Shown here: piece by piece, positions 32,346-39,902 of the stretch | Position numbering within the stretch: the first letter of the stretch is position 1 | Layout: every line of letters starts with the position of its first letter | NCBI RefSeq assembly: GCF_002251635.1 | Contig: NZ_NMOJ01000244.1 | Span: forward strand, 43,891 to 83,792 | From: Pseudomonas mandelii | GTDB taxonomy: Bacteria > Pseudomonadota > Gammaproteobacteria > Pseudomonadales > Pseudomonadaceae | Length of the DNA: 39,902 nucleotides | Direction: 5' to 3' | Program-made: the position numbers and the translations under genes | The notes under the pieces: model-generated | Databases searched by the model: none | Told to the model about the DNA's origin: nothing | The model's input: only the letters and a program-made list of their open reading frames with translations

Positions 32346-33400
32346 AGAATCCTCCGCTGAAGTTCAGCCGCTAGCGGCGCGTGGGCGATAGGCAGTGGGT
32401 AGTAATCGCGGAACCAGGCGATGAAGCGCCCGAGTCCCTCATCCAGCTCGATACAAGGCTGAAATCCGGTCGCCCGAGCCAGGTCGCTGGCATCGGCGCA
32501 GGTGTTGAGCACGTCGCCCGGCTGCAGCGGCAGCAACTCGACGAGGGCTTTTTGTCCAAGGTGTTTTTCCAGCAGCGCCAGGTAATCCTTGAGCTCCACC
32601 GGGTGCTGGCCGCCGATGTTGAAGATCCGCCACGGCGCCATGCTGCTGGCCGGGTCCGGTTGTTCACGGTCCCATTCGGCGTTGGCTTGCGGTGGACGCT
32701 CGATCAGGCGTGCGATGCTTTCGATGATGTCGTCGATGTAGGTGAAGTCGCGCTGGTGCTCGCCGTAGTTGAACAACTTCAGCGGCGTTCCTTCGGCAAT
32801 CGCCCGGGCGAACTGGATCGGCGACATGTCTGGCCGCCCCCAAGGCCCGTACACGGTGAAAAAACGCAGGCCGGTGCAGGGAATGCCATACAGGTGGCTG
32901 TAGCTGTGGGCCATCAGCTCGTTGGCTTTCTTGGTCGCGGCGTACAGCGACAGCGGATGGTTGACGCCGTCCTTCACCGAATAGGGCGTGTGCTGGTTCG
33001 CGCCGTAGACCGAACTGGACGAGGCATAGATCAGATGCTTGACCGGGTGGTTGCGGCAGCTTTCGAGAATGTTGAGGAACCCGCTCAAATTGCTCTCGAG
33101 GTAAGCCCTTGGGTTCTCCAGCGAGTAACGCACCCCGGCCTGGGCGGCGAGGTGAATCACCACCTCAGGCTTTTCACGGACAAACAGGGCCTCGATGGCC
33201 GGACCGTCGGCCAGGTCAACCGTCGCGAGCTGGAAAGCGCCAACCTGCTCCTGCACCCAATCCACGCGGTCGTGTTTGAGTTGCGGGTCGTAGTAATCAT
33301 TGAAATTGTCGAGGCCTAGCACCTGGTGCCCGTCACGGATCAGCCGCAACACGCAATGGGCACCAATGAAACCGGCCGCTCCGGTGACGAGAATCTTCAT
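32342..33400 (-). CDS. NAD-dependent epimerase, UDP-glucuronate 4-epimerase-like
   Basis: A 352-residue extended SDR. The NAD-binding motif GAAGFIG is at 7-13, the Ser-rich active-site strand YASSSSVYG at 125-133, and the catalytic YxxxK is Tyr153/Lys157. The ARYSLENP-like segment (VRYSLENPRAYL), TVYGPWGRPDM and FNYGEHQRDFTYIDDI are characteristic of UDP-glucuronate 4-epimerases. It is coupled by 4-nt overlaps to the UDP-glucose dehydrogenase gene upstream and the sugar transferase gene downstream. With the dehydrogenase it would convert UDP-glucose via UDP-GlcA to UDP-GalA. Confidence 0.85.
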   Translation of the reverse strand: MKILVTGAAGFIGAHCVLRLIRDGHQVLGLDNFNDYYDPQLKHDRVDWVQEQVGAFQLATVDLADGPAIEALFVREKPEVVIHLAAQAGVRYSLENPRAYLESNLSGFLNILESCRNHPVKHLIYASSSSVYGANQHTPYSVKDGVNHPLSLYAATKKANELMAHSYSHLYGIPCTGLRFFTVYGPWGRPDMSPIQFARAIAEGTPLKLFNYGEHQRDFTYIDDIIESIARLIERPPQANAEWDREQPDPASSMAPWRIFNIGGQHPVELKDYLALLEKHLGQKALVELLPLQPGDVLNTCADASDLARATGFQPCIELDEGLGRFIAWFRDYYPLPIAHAPLAAELQRRIL

Positions 33401-34749
33401 GGTCGCGGCGCCTCGGGAACGATGTGCCGCAGGCCAATGCCGCTGTAGTGCAAACCGGCCGCCGCCACTTGTTCCGGGTTGTAGAGGTTGCGACCGTCGA
33501 CGATCACCCGCGAGCGCAGTTTGCTCGCCAGCAAGTCAAAGTCGACCACACGGAAGTTCTTCCACTCGGTGCAGATCACCAGGGCGTCGGCATCTTCCAG
33601 GGTGTCGTCGCGGGTGGCGCACAGGTGCAAGTTATTGCGGTAGCCGTAAATGCGCCGGCATTCGGACATGGCTTCCGGGTCATAAGCCTGCACGCTCGCG
33701 CCTTCGGCCCAGAGCGCTTCCATCAGGTAACGGCTGGGGGCTTCGCGCATGTCATCGGTGTTGGGCTTGAACGCCAGGCCCCAGATCGCGATGGATTTGC
33801 CGGCCAGGCCGTTGGGGAATTGCGCTTTCAGTTTGCTGAAGAGGATGTGACGCTGACTGTCGTTGACGTCGGTGACGCTGCGCAACAGGCGCAACGGCAT
33901 GCCGTTATGTTCGGCAGTGTGCAGCAGGGCACGCAGATCCTTGGGGAAGCACGAGCCGCCGAAACCGCAACCCGGGTAGATGAAGTGGTAGCCGATGCGT
34001 GGGTCCGAACCGATGCCTTTGCGCACCGCTTCAATGTCAGCTCCCAGCAGCTCGGTGAGGTTGGCCAGTTCGTTCATGAAACTGATGCGCGTGGCGAGCA
34101 TCGCGTTGGCCGCGTACTTGGTCAGCTCGGCGCTGCGGTTGTCCATGAACATGATCTTTTCATGGTTGCGGCAGAACGGCGCGTAGAGCTCGCTGAGCTG
34201 GCCGCGGGCTTCTTCGTCGTCGGTGCCGACGATGATCCGGTCCGGGCGCATGCAATCGGCGAGGGCGCTGCCTTCCTTGAGAAACTCGGGGTTGGAGACC
34301 ACCCGCACAGTGAGGGCGCTCTTGCCACGGCGCAGCAGTTCTTCGTTGGCGGTGGCAGACACCTGGTCCGCGGTGCCGACCGGCACGGTGGACTTGATGA
34401 TCAGGGTGCGATCGGCCTCCATGTAACTGGCGATCTGGCGGGCTACATTCAGTACGTGACTGAGGTCGGCCGACCCGTCTTCATCGGCGGGCGTGCCGAC
34501 GGCGATGAAAATCAGCTCGGCGTGTTCGACTGCATCGCTGGCCTGGGTCGTGAACAGCAAACGGCCGGCCTTGATGTTCTCTTCCAGCGTGCTGGATAAC
34601 CCCGGTTCGCTGATCGGCGGCACGGCCTGTTGCAATTGCTTGATCTTGTTCGGATCGATGTCGACACATAAGACACGATGTCCGACATCGGCCAGTGCCG
34701 CTGCTTGTATCAGGCCAACATAGCCCGTACCAAATACGCTCACGTCCAT
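33397..34749 (-). CDS. ugd: UDP-glucose 6-dehydrogenase
   Basis: A 450-residue enzyme oxidising UDP-glucose to UDP-glucuronate with two NAD+. The N-terminal Rossmann motif is FGTGYVGL (6-13), EFLKEG lies at 155-160, and the catalytic cysteine is Cys267 in GCGFGGSCFPKDL. The C-terminal UDP-binding domain has IWGLAFKPNTDDMREAPS. It is the first gene of the long exopolysaccharide operon, and its product feeds the next gene's epimerase. Its presence makes an acidic polymer likely. Confidence 0.92.
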   Translation of the reverse strand: MDVSVFGTGYVGLIQAAALADVGHRVLCVDIDPNKIKQLQQAVPPISEPGLSSTLEENIKAGRLLFTTQASDAVEHAELIFIAVGTPADEDGSADLSHVLNVARQIASYMEADRTLIIKSTVPVGTADQVSATANEELLRRGKSALTVRVVSNPEFLKEGSALADCMRPDRIIVGTDDEEARGQLSELYAPFCRNHEKIMFMDNRSAELTKYAANAMLATRISFMNELANLTELLGADIEAVRKGIGSDPRIGYHFIYPGCGFGGSCFPKDLRALLHTAEHNGMPLRLLRSVTDVNDSQRHILFSKLKAQFPNGLAGKSIAIWGLAFKPNTDDMREAPSRYLMEALWAEGASVQAYDPEAMSECRRIYGYRNNLHLCATRDDTLEDADALVICTEWKNFRVVDFDLLASKLRSRVIVDGRNLYNPEQVAAAGLHYSGIGLRHIVPEAPRP

Positions 34750-34828
34750 ATTGGCGTGCCTCGTAAGACGGTGGAAAGAACTTAAATAAGACTGTCAAAA
34801 GGGGTATAGCCCAGCGCTGGGAAAACGT

Positions 34829-34842
34829 GTCAGCAAAATGAC
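34829..34842. promoter_or_regulatory. FleQ-box-like dyad
   Basis: GTCAGCAAAATGAC has GTCA and TGAC arms six nucleotides apart and an A-rich centre. It differs from the P. aeruginosa FleQ consensus as I recall it (GTCANTAAATTGAC) at two fixed positions. It lies about 80 nt upstream of the ugd start codon. Confidence 0.45.
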
Positions 34843-35053
34843 ATGTTGCACTGCTATAACAGCCCCATTTTTGGGGCGTTTTGCCATCAAGTGCTTGCCG
34901 CTGCTGGATTTGCCGCGGTTTTGACGGGTTTTTCACATGTCGAAGAAAACGATAAACGGTCGTAGGGCATGAAACACAAGGGTTGTAGCGGTTCGAGTGT
35001 GTCAGATTTGAGTCAACGTTTTTTTGACGCTTTGTGTAAAAACCCGACATTTC

Positions 35054-35081
35054 TTGCGCTTTGATGGCCCGGTGCTAGTGT
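35054..35081 (+). promoter_or_regulatory. Candidate promoter of the sulfatase-fold gene
   Basis: TTGCGC (35054-35059) and TAGTGT (35076-35081) are separated by 16 nt, with an extended -10 TG one base upstream of the hexamer. The leader would be about 50 nt. This is the best pair in the region, though both hexamers are imperfect. Confidence 0.35.
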
Positions 35082-35137
35082 CAAAAAATGGCCGACAATC
35101 TATTGGCCAACGGACGGCCGCGAGCATCGGAAAGACT

Positions 35138-36835
35138 ATGATTCGATACCTTAAAGAACTGCTCTTAGTTCTCTACTTATTCAAAAATTACGACTATTAC
35201 CTGGAACGCCTGAGCGCAATGGGAATAGGTTTTCCAGTGCTGCTGTTTGGCGGGATGTTTATCGCGCTAACCGTGGCGCTTTTTATGACCGCTTACATTC
35301 GCCAGACATTGATCCGTCATCTATTTGCCCTGGTGATGTTTGTGTCCGCGGTGTTTTTCGATGTCTATACCCGCGTCACGGCCGACTACCTGACCTACAG
35401 CAGCTTCGTGTCGCTGGTGTATTCCGGTGGGTTCATTCAGGAGGCGGCGTACCAGTACCGCGACGCGATCATCAGTGGGGTGGTCGGCGGCTTGCTGCTG
35501 TTGTTCGGCATCGGGCTCAAACCGCGTCGGCGAATGCCATTGCCCGGTGCGTTGCTGGTGGCGGCGCCGGTGCTCGGGGTGCTGCTGCTCAGTGCGGTGT
35601 TGTTTGTGCGCGCTGGCGAAGGCGCCCGTGGCCTGCCGATCATGTACACGCCGCTGGCTTATTTGAATCTGTTCACTTATGAAGCCCTGCACAACACCGT
35701 CGGCCCGCGCGAGCCTGTGAGCCTGGCGCGCAACGACGCGCCGCCGGGGCACGACATCGTGCTGGTCATCGACGAAAGCATTTCCGGCAACTACCTGGAC
35801 ATCAACGCGCCGTTCGGTGTGCACAGCAACCTCAAGGAACCGCGCCCGGGCGTCGCGATCTTCAATTACGGATACGCCGCGTCCATTGCCAATTGCAGCG
35901 CCGACACCAACATCACCCTGCGGTACGGCGGCACCCGCGCCGACTACATGCGCATCAACAGCACGATGCCGTCGATCTGGCAGTATGCGAAGAAGGCGGG
36001 CCTGCGCACCGTGTACATCGATGCCCAGCGCACCGGTGGCAACTTGCAGAACCTGATGAACGAAGCCGAGAAAAAGGACATCGACGAATTTGTGCAGTTC
36101 GACCAGACCAGCGTGCGTGATCGCGACATGGCGGCAGCGGCGAAACTGATCGACCTGCTCAACGACGGCAAGCCTGAGCTGGTGGTGATCAACAAGGTGG
36201 GCGCGCATTTTCCGGTGCATGACAAGTACCCGGACGCGTTCATGGCCTATCGTCCGACACTGCCTCGCGGGCAGTTTGTCGAGATCGCGGACACCGGCAA
36301 GCGCGATGGCTTCAACGGTCAGCCGGATGACTGGCTGCTGTACCGCAATGCCTACAAAAACACGCTGCTGTGGAACGTCGGGGAGTTTTTCTCCCGGGTT
36401 TTCGCCCAGGCGGACATGAGCAACGCGCTGCTGATCTACACCTCGGACCATGGGCAAGACCTGCATGAACGAGGCAACCCAGGGTTGAATACGCACTGCG
36501 GGGGCGATCCGGTGGAAGAGGAGGGCCTGGTGCCGCTGGTGGTGATTCAAGGCGATCAGTTGCGCACACTGGATTGGCCGAAGGCGCTGGCCGCGAACAA
36601 GGATCGGTCGAGTCACTACAACATCTTCCCGACGCTGTTGCAGTTGATGGGCTATGACTTGGCGGGGATCGAGTCGGTGTATGGCAAGCCGTTGAGCGTG
36701 CCGACCGCGGACGAGTTTACGTTCAACTATCGGTTCAATGCCCGGTTGGGGGCGAAGCCTGAATGGAAGCATATTGATCTGAAGAGCATTGTGACGCCGG
36801 GGCAGGCGGCGACGAGTGTGGCGGTGGGGCAGTGA
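35138..36835 (+). CDS. Membrane sulfatase/phosphoethanolamine-transferase-fold protein
   Basis: A 565-residue inner-membrane protein. ATG at 35138 has GGAAAG upstream; the open frame extends further but without a ribosome-binding site. Four hydrophobic segments lie in the first ~190 residues, followed by a periplasmic alkaline-phosphatase-superfamily domain. Landmarks are HDIVLVIDESISGNY, where the metal-ligand Glu is followed by Ser at the usual Thr nucleophile position, NKVGAHFPVHDKYP and IYTSDHGQDLHERG (metal Asp-His). EptA and related transferases look like this, but the Ser and the low similarity elsewhere make the transferred group uncertain. It is divergent from the exopolysaccharide operon and may modify its polymer or LPS. 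Confidence 0.75.
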   Translation: MIRYLKELLLVLYLFKNYDYYLERLSAMGIGFPVLLFGGMFIALTVALFMTAYIRQTLIRHLFALVMFVSAVFFDVYTRVTADYLTYSSFVSLVYSGGFIQEAAYQYRDAIISGVVGGLLLLFGIGLKPRRRMPLPGALLVAAPVLGVLLLSAVLFVRAGEGARGLPIMYTPLAYLNLFTYEALHNTVGPREPVSLARNDAPPGHDIVLVIDESISGNYLDINAPFGVHSNLKEPRPGVAIFNYGYAASIANCSADTNITLRYGGTRADYMRINSTMPSIWQYAKKAGLRTVYIDAQRTGGNLQNLMNEAEKKDIDEFVQFDQTSVRDRDMAAAAKLIDLLNDGKPELVVINKVGAHFPVHDKYPDAFMAYRPTLPRGQFVEIADTGKRDGFNGQPDDWLLYRNAYKNTLLWNVGEFFSRVFAQADMSNALLIYTSDHGQDLHERGNPGLNTHCGGDPVEEEGLVPLVVIQGDQLRTLDWPKALAANKDRSSHYNIFPTLLQLMGYDLAGIESVYGKPLSVPTADEFTFNYRFNARLGAKPEWKHIDLKSIVTPGQAATSVAVGQ

Positions 36836-36860
36836 GGTTTTGGGTTGTCTGATCCGGCCT

Positions 36861-36951
36861 CTTCGCGGGCAGGCCACGCTCCCACGGGACCGCGTTGTTT
36901 ACCAATGCTGTGAACGACGCGGTCCTGTGGGAGCGTGGCTTGCCCGCGAAG
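36861..36951. repeat. Long inverted repeat (REP pair) acting as probable terminator
   Basis: CTTCGCGGGC/GCCCGCGAAG, GCCACGCTCCCAC/GTGGGAGCGTGGC and GACCGCGT/ACGCGGTC pair in register, giving an almost continuous ~35-bp stem with small bulges and a ~21-nt loop. It sits between two plus-strand genes, 26 nt after a stop codon and 66 nt before the next ATG. Confidence 0.8.
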
Positions 36952-37016
36952 AACGATAACGCGGTGCCGCTACCGTCCGCTATCCTAGGCGCACTGCCAT
37001 CAGCGAGCCTCCCCCC

Positions 37017-37685
37017 ATGCTTCAGGTCAAGGGCGTCTTCAAAAGCTACGCCACTGCGCAAGGTCCGTTGCCGGTGCTGCAAGGTGTCGACCTGACATTG
37101 AAACCCGGCAGCAGCCTGGCGCTGATGGGCGAGTCGGGCAGTGGCAAGAGCACCTTGCTGCACTTGATCGCCGGGCTGGACAAGGTCGATCGCGGCAGCA
37201 TTCAAAGCGGCGAACATCGGCTGGACCAGATGAACGAAGGGCAACTGGCGAACTGGCGGCGGACTGAAATTGGCCTGGTGTTCCAGCAGTTCAACCTGAT
37301 CGGCAGCCTGCGGGTCGAGGACAATCTGGCGTTTCAGGCGCGCCTGGCCGGGCGGCATGATCCGCGCTGGCAGGCGCATCTGGTGCAGCGACTGGGCTTG
37401 AGTGATTTGCTGCGGCGTTACCCTGAGCAGCTCTCCGGAGGGCAACAGCAGCGAGTCGCTTTGGGTCGCGCCCTGGCGTCGAAGCCGAAATTGCTGTTGG
37501 CCGACGAGCCCACCGGCAGCCTCGATGAAGCCACCAGCGATGAAGTATTGAAGTTGCTGCTGGAATTGCTCGACGACAGTCCTACCACCCTGTTGATGGT
37601 CACGCATAGTCATCGCGTTGCCGCACGCCTGGCGGAACAAGTGGTGCTGCACCGCGGCCATCTGGCTGGCGCGGGCGAGCACTGA
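37017..37685 (+). CDS. ABC transporter ATP-binding protein, LolD/MacB type
   Basis: A 222-residue ATPase. Walker A GESGSGKST (39-47), Q-loop FQQFN, signature LSGGQQQRVALGRAL, Walker B LLLADEPTGSLD and the switch histidine in MVTHSH are all intact. The spacing and the EPTGSLDE form are typical of the type VII (LolD/MacB/FtsE) group, which works with FtsX-like permeases in the cell envelope. The permease gene begins 2 nt after the stop codon. The substrate is unknown. Confidence 0.9.
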   Translation: MLQVKGVFKSYATAQGPLPVLQGVDLTLKPGSSLALMGESGSGKSTLLHLIAGLDKVDRGSIQSGEHRLDQMNEGQLANWRRTEIGLVFQQFNLIGSLRVEDNLAFQARLAGRHDPRWQAHLVQRLGLSDLLRRYPEQLSGGQQQRVALGRALASKPKLLLADEPTGSLDEATSDEVLKLLLELLDDSPTTLLMVTHSHRVAARLAEQVVLHRGHLAGAGEH

Positions 37686-37686
37686 G

Positions 37687-39902
37687 GTGCGCGTCTTTCG
37701 TGAAACGTTGCGGGCGCTGCTCAGCCATTGGTGGCAGCACCCGGTGCAATTTTTCAGTGTGCTGGCCGGGCTTTGGCTCGCCACCAGCCTGCTGACCGGC
37801 GTAGAGGCACTGAACAGCCAGGCGCGTGACAGCTATGCTCGAGCCAGTCAGTTGATCGGCGGCGAACCGCAAGCCAGCCTTAGTGCGCCCAGTGGCGCGA
37901 CCTTTTCCCAGCAACTGTTTGTCGACCTGCGTCGCGCGGGCTGGCCGGTATCGCCCGTGTTGCAAGGGCGGGTGACGCTCAAGGGCCATGAGGAGCAACG
38001 TCTACAGCTGATGGGCATCGAACCGGTGTCGCTGCCGGCCGGCTCGGCGGTGGCGGGGCGGTCGTTGGCGATCGAGCAAATTGTCGAGTTTTTCACCCCG
38101 CCGGGCCGCACCTGGATTTCGCCGCAGACTTTGCAAGCGTTGGGTCTGCATGAAGGTGAACAGCCGCTGAGCGTGAGCGGCGTGGCATTGCCTCCGCTGC
38201 ACGTTCAAACCGATATGGCCCCCGGCATGTTGCTGGTGGACATCGGCTTCGCCCAGCAGATTCTCGGCCTGCCGGAGCAACTGTCGCGCCTGCTGTTGCC
38301 CAAGGATTTCAGTGCCGCACTGCCCGATCAATACAAAGGCCAGTTGCAGCTCAAAACCAGTGGGGAAGAAAACAACCTTTCGCGGTTGACTGAAAGCTTT
38401 CACTTGAACCTCGATGCCTTGGGGTTTCTGTCGTTTGTAGTCGGCTTGTTCATCGTTCACGCCGCGATCGGGCTAGCGCTGGAGCAACGTCGAGGCTTGC
38501 TCAGAACCCTGCGCGCCTGTGGGGTCAGCGCTCGAATGCTGATCACGTGTCTGGTGGTTGAGCTGGGAGCGCTGGCGCTGATCGGCGGCCTTGCCGGCGT
38601 CGCCAGCGGCTACCTGCTGGCCAGCGTGCTGTTGCCGGATGTGGCCGCCAGTCTGCGCGGTTTGTACGGTGCCGAAGTGGCGGGGCAGTTGAGCCTCAGT
38701 CCGTGGTGGTGGTTCAGCGGTGTGGGCCTGAGCCTGCTCGGCGCGTTGCTGGCCGGGGCCAACAGTCTGCTGCGGGCGGCACGTCTTCCGTTGCTGGCTT
38801 TGGCCGATCCGCAGGCCTGGCATCAAGCTCACGCGCGCTGGTTACGGCGTCAGGGTTGGGTCGCGGCACTGGCTGCTGTCATCGCGCTCATCGCCTTGTT
38901 CCGGGGTGAGAGCCTGGCCAGTGGCTTTGTGCTGATGGCGGCGCTGTTGATCGGTGCCGCACTGGCCTTGCCGGTGGTGCTGAATCTGGTCTTGAACCTG
39001 GCGTTGAGCCGCAGTCATTCGGTGCTCGGCCAATGGTTTCTCGCCGACTGCCGTCAGCAACTGCCGGCGCTGAGCCTGGCCCTGATGGCGCTGCTGTTGG
39101 CGCTGGCGGCGAACATCGGTGCCGGCAGCATGACCGCCGGTTTCCGCCAGACCTTCAACGACTGGCTCGAACAACGGCTGACCGCCGAGCTCTACATCAA
39201 TCCACAAAACCCGGCACAGTCCCGAGAACTTCACACCTGGCTCAAACAGCAGCCTTCACTGACGGCCGTGCTGCCCAACTGGCAGGTGTCGATCCAGCTC
39301 CAAGGCTGGCCGGCAGATATCTTCGGCGTGATCGATCACCCGACCTACCGCCAGCATTGGCCGCTGCTGGAAGCCTTGGGCGACAACCCCTGGGACCGTT
39401 TGGCCAAGGACGATGCGCTGATGCTCAGCGAGCAACTGGCCCGGCGCTTAAAGGTGCGGCTCGGCGATCACCTGACCATTCCCACGCCGGGCGGCCCGTG
39501 GTCGCCGCGGATCGTCGGGATCTACGCCGACTACGGCAATCCCAAGGGCCACATACTGGTGAACGGCAATCATCTGCTGCGCGGGTGGCCGCAGCTCACG
39601 CCCAATCGTTTCAACCTGCGCATCGAGCCCGCGTTGATTGCGCCGTTCCTCAAAACGCTGCAAACACGTTTCAGCCTGGACGACAGCCGAATCGTCGATC
39701 AGCAGCAACTCAAAGGCTGGTCGAGCCAAGTGTTTGAACGCACCTTCGCCGCCACCGCCGCCTTGAACAGCCTCACCCTCGGCGTGGCCGGTGTGGCGTT
39801 GTTTATCAGCTTGCTGACCCAGAGCCAGAGCCGTCTGGGTCAACTCGCGCCACTCTGGGCGCTGGGGGTGACGCGGCGGCAATTGATGCTGCTCAACCTT
39901 GG
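37687..39902 (+). CDS. FtsX-like ABC transporter permease (3' end cut by window)
   Basis: A partial gene of 738 codons, open to the window edge. The GTG at 37687 is the likely start (MRVFRETLRALLSHW), 2 nt after the ATPase gene. A first membrane helix (FFSVLAGLWLATSLLTG) is followed by a periplasmic domain, a block of helices at about 240-400 (LGFLSFVVGLFIVHAAIGLALEQRRG is the first FtsX core segment), further helices at about 470-490, a second periplasmic domain and a final FtsX core that starts near the window end (LGVAGVALFISLLTQSQSRLGQLAPLWALGVTRRQ). The duplicated FtsX layout resembles the large LolC/E-like or YbbP-type permeases. It forms an exporter with the adjacent ATPase. Confidence 0.85.
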   Translation, partial: MRVFRETLRALLSHWWQHPVQFFSVLAGLWLATSLLTGVEALNSQARDSYARASQLIGGEPQASLSAPSGATFSQQLFVDLRRAGWPVSPVLQGRVTLKGHEEQRLQLMGIEPVSLPAGSAVAGRSLAIEQIVEFFTPPGRTWISPQTLQALGLHEGEQPLSVSGVALPPLHVQTDMAPGMLLVDIGFAQQILGLPEQLSRLLLPKDFSAALPDQYKGQLQLKTSGEENNLSRLTESFHLNLDALGFLSFVVGLFIVHAAIGLALEQRRGLLRTLRACGVSARMLITCLVVELGALALIGGLAGVASGYLLASVLLPDVAASLRGLYGAEVAGQLSLSPWWWFSGVGLSLLGALLAGANSLLRAARLPLLALADPQAWHQAHARWLRRQGWVAALAAVIALIALFRGESLASGFVLMAALLIGAALALPVVLNLVLNLALSRSHSVLGQWFLADCRQQLPALSLALMALLLALAANIGAGSMTAGFRQTFNDWLEQRLTAELYINPQNPAQSRELHTWLKQQPSLTAVLPNWQVSIQLQGWPADIFGVIDHPTYRQHWPLLEALGDNPWDRLAKDDALMLSEQLARRLKVRLGDHLTIPTPGGPWSPRIVGIYADYGNPKGHILVNGNHLLRGWPQLTPNRFNLRIEPALIAPFLKTLQTRFSLDDSRIVDQQQLKGWSSQVFERTFAATAALNSLTLGVAGVALFISLLTQSQSRLGQLAPLWALGVTRRQLMLLNL

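Larger units (their letters stand above)
34750..35137. promoter_or_regulatory. Divergent regulatory region between ugd and the sulfatase-fold gene
   Basis: 388 nt with several symmetric elements: the perfect palindrome CCCAGCGCTGGG (34810-34821), a FleQ-box-like dyad (34829-34842) and a stem-loop GCCCCA/TGGGGC followed by GTTTT on the plus strand (34862-34882). A clear -35/-10 pair for the ugd operon was not found. JUMPstart/ops elements were looked for and not seen. Confidence 0.6.

Noticed and set aside
35012..35028. Second FleQ box (GTCA...TGAC)
   Set aside because: The arms are nine nucleotides apart instead of six, so it does not fit the consensus.
34750..35137. RfaH ops/JUMPstart element for the exopolysaccharide operon
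   Set aside because: No GGCGGTAG-like sequence was found on the minus strand upstream of ugd.

Overview
The window looks like a chromosomal segment of a Pseudomonas from the fluorescens/putida side of the genus. The evidence is high-GC coding DNA, many REP-type palindromes of the 'GTGGGAGCGAGCCTGCTCGCGA' class, a DUF6124-type small protein, a MnxS1/MnxS2/MnxR-like two-component cluster and a Wzx/Wzy-type exopolysaccharide operon. No RNA gene, CRISPR array or insertion sequence was recognised.

Region 1 (1-1660) is repeat-rich: a genus-type dispersed repeat, a ~70-bp tandem REP array, a conserved-looking leader and a DUF6124-type gene whose 3' end has been duplicated. Region 2 (1669-7293, minus strand) is a putative four-gene operon transcribed as: secreted protein A (448 aa), its larger paralogue with cadherin-like repeats (747 aa), a CsgB-like minor curlin and a CsgA-like major curlin with about twenty repeats. 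A strong sigma-54 -24/-12 promoter precedes it. Region 3 (7585-12837, plus strand, divergent) holds two closely related membrane histidine kinases flanking a cysteine-free secreted protein, followed by an NtrC-family sigma-54 activator. This layout matches my recollection of mnxS1-mnxS2-mnxR, required for Mn(II) oxidation in P. putida GB-1. A strong G-quadruplex motif and possible activator sites lie between the divergent units. The simplest reading is that the regulator drives the amyloid/adhesin operon; this is inference.

Region 4 (12841-14836) has a small secreted protein, a SAM-dependent methyltransferase and a HigB/HigA-type toxin-antitoxin pair. Region 5 (about 14840-15949) is a gene-free array of 134-bp tandem units built from paired inverted REPs.

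Region 6 (15950-34749, minus strand) is a 17-gene exopolysaccharide locus with many 4-nt overlaps. In transcription order: UDP-glucose dehydrogenase, a UDP-glucuronate-4-epimerase-like enzyme, an initiating sugar-phosphate transferase, a CpsD/CapB-like ATPase lacking the Walker A lysine, a Wza/GumB-like lipoprotein, a GumC/Wzz-like co-polymerase, GT4, a Wzy/ligase-type polymerase, two GT2s, a polysaccharide deacetylase, a Wzx flippase, a secreted glycosidase-like protein, and a terminal module of two paralogous GNAT-like proteins around a FemAB-like acyltransferase and a ChbG/HpnK-type deacetylase. The sugar-nucleotide enzymes suggest an acidic, uronate-containing polymer. A FleQ-box-like dyad lies upstream of ugd. 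A sulfatase/phosphoethanolamine-transferase-fold membrane protein is divergently transcribed (35138-36835). The window ends in a LolD-type ABC ATPase and a truncated FtsX-type permease.

Overall, the window pairs a putative amyloid/adhesin matrix operon under a sigma-54 two-sensor system with an acidic exopolysaccharide operon; both would build extracellular matrix.
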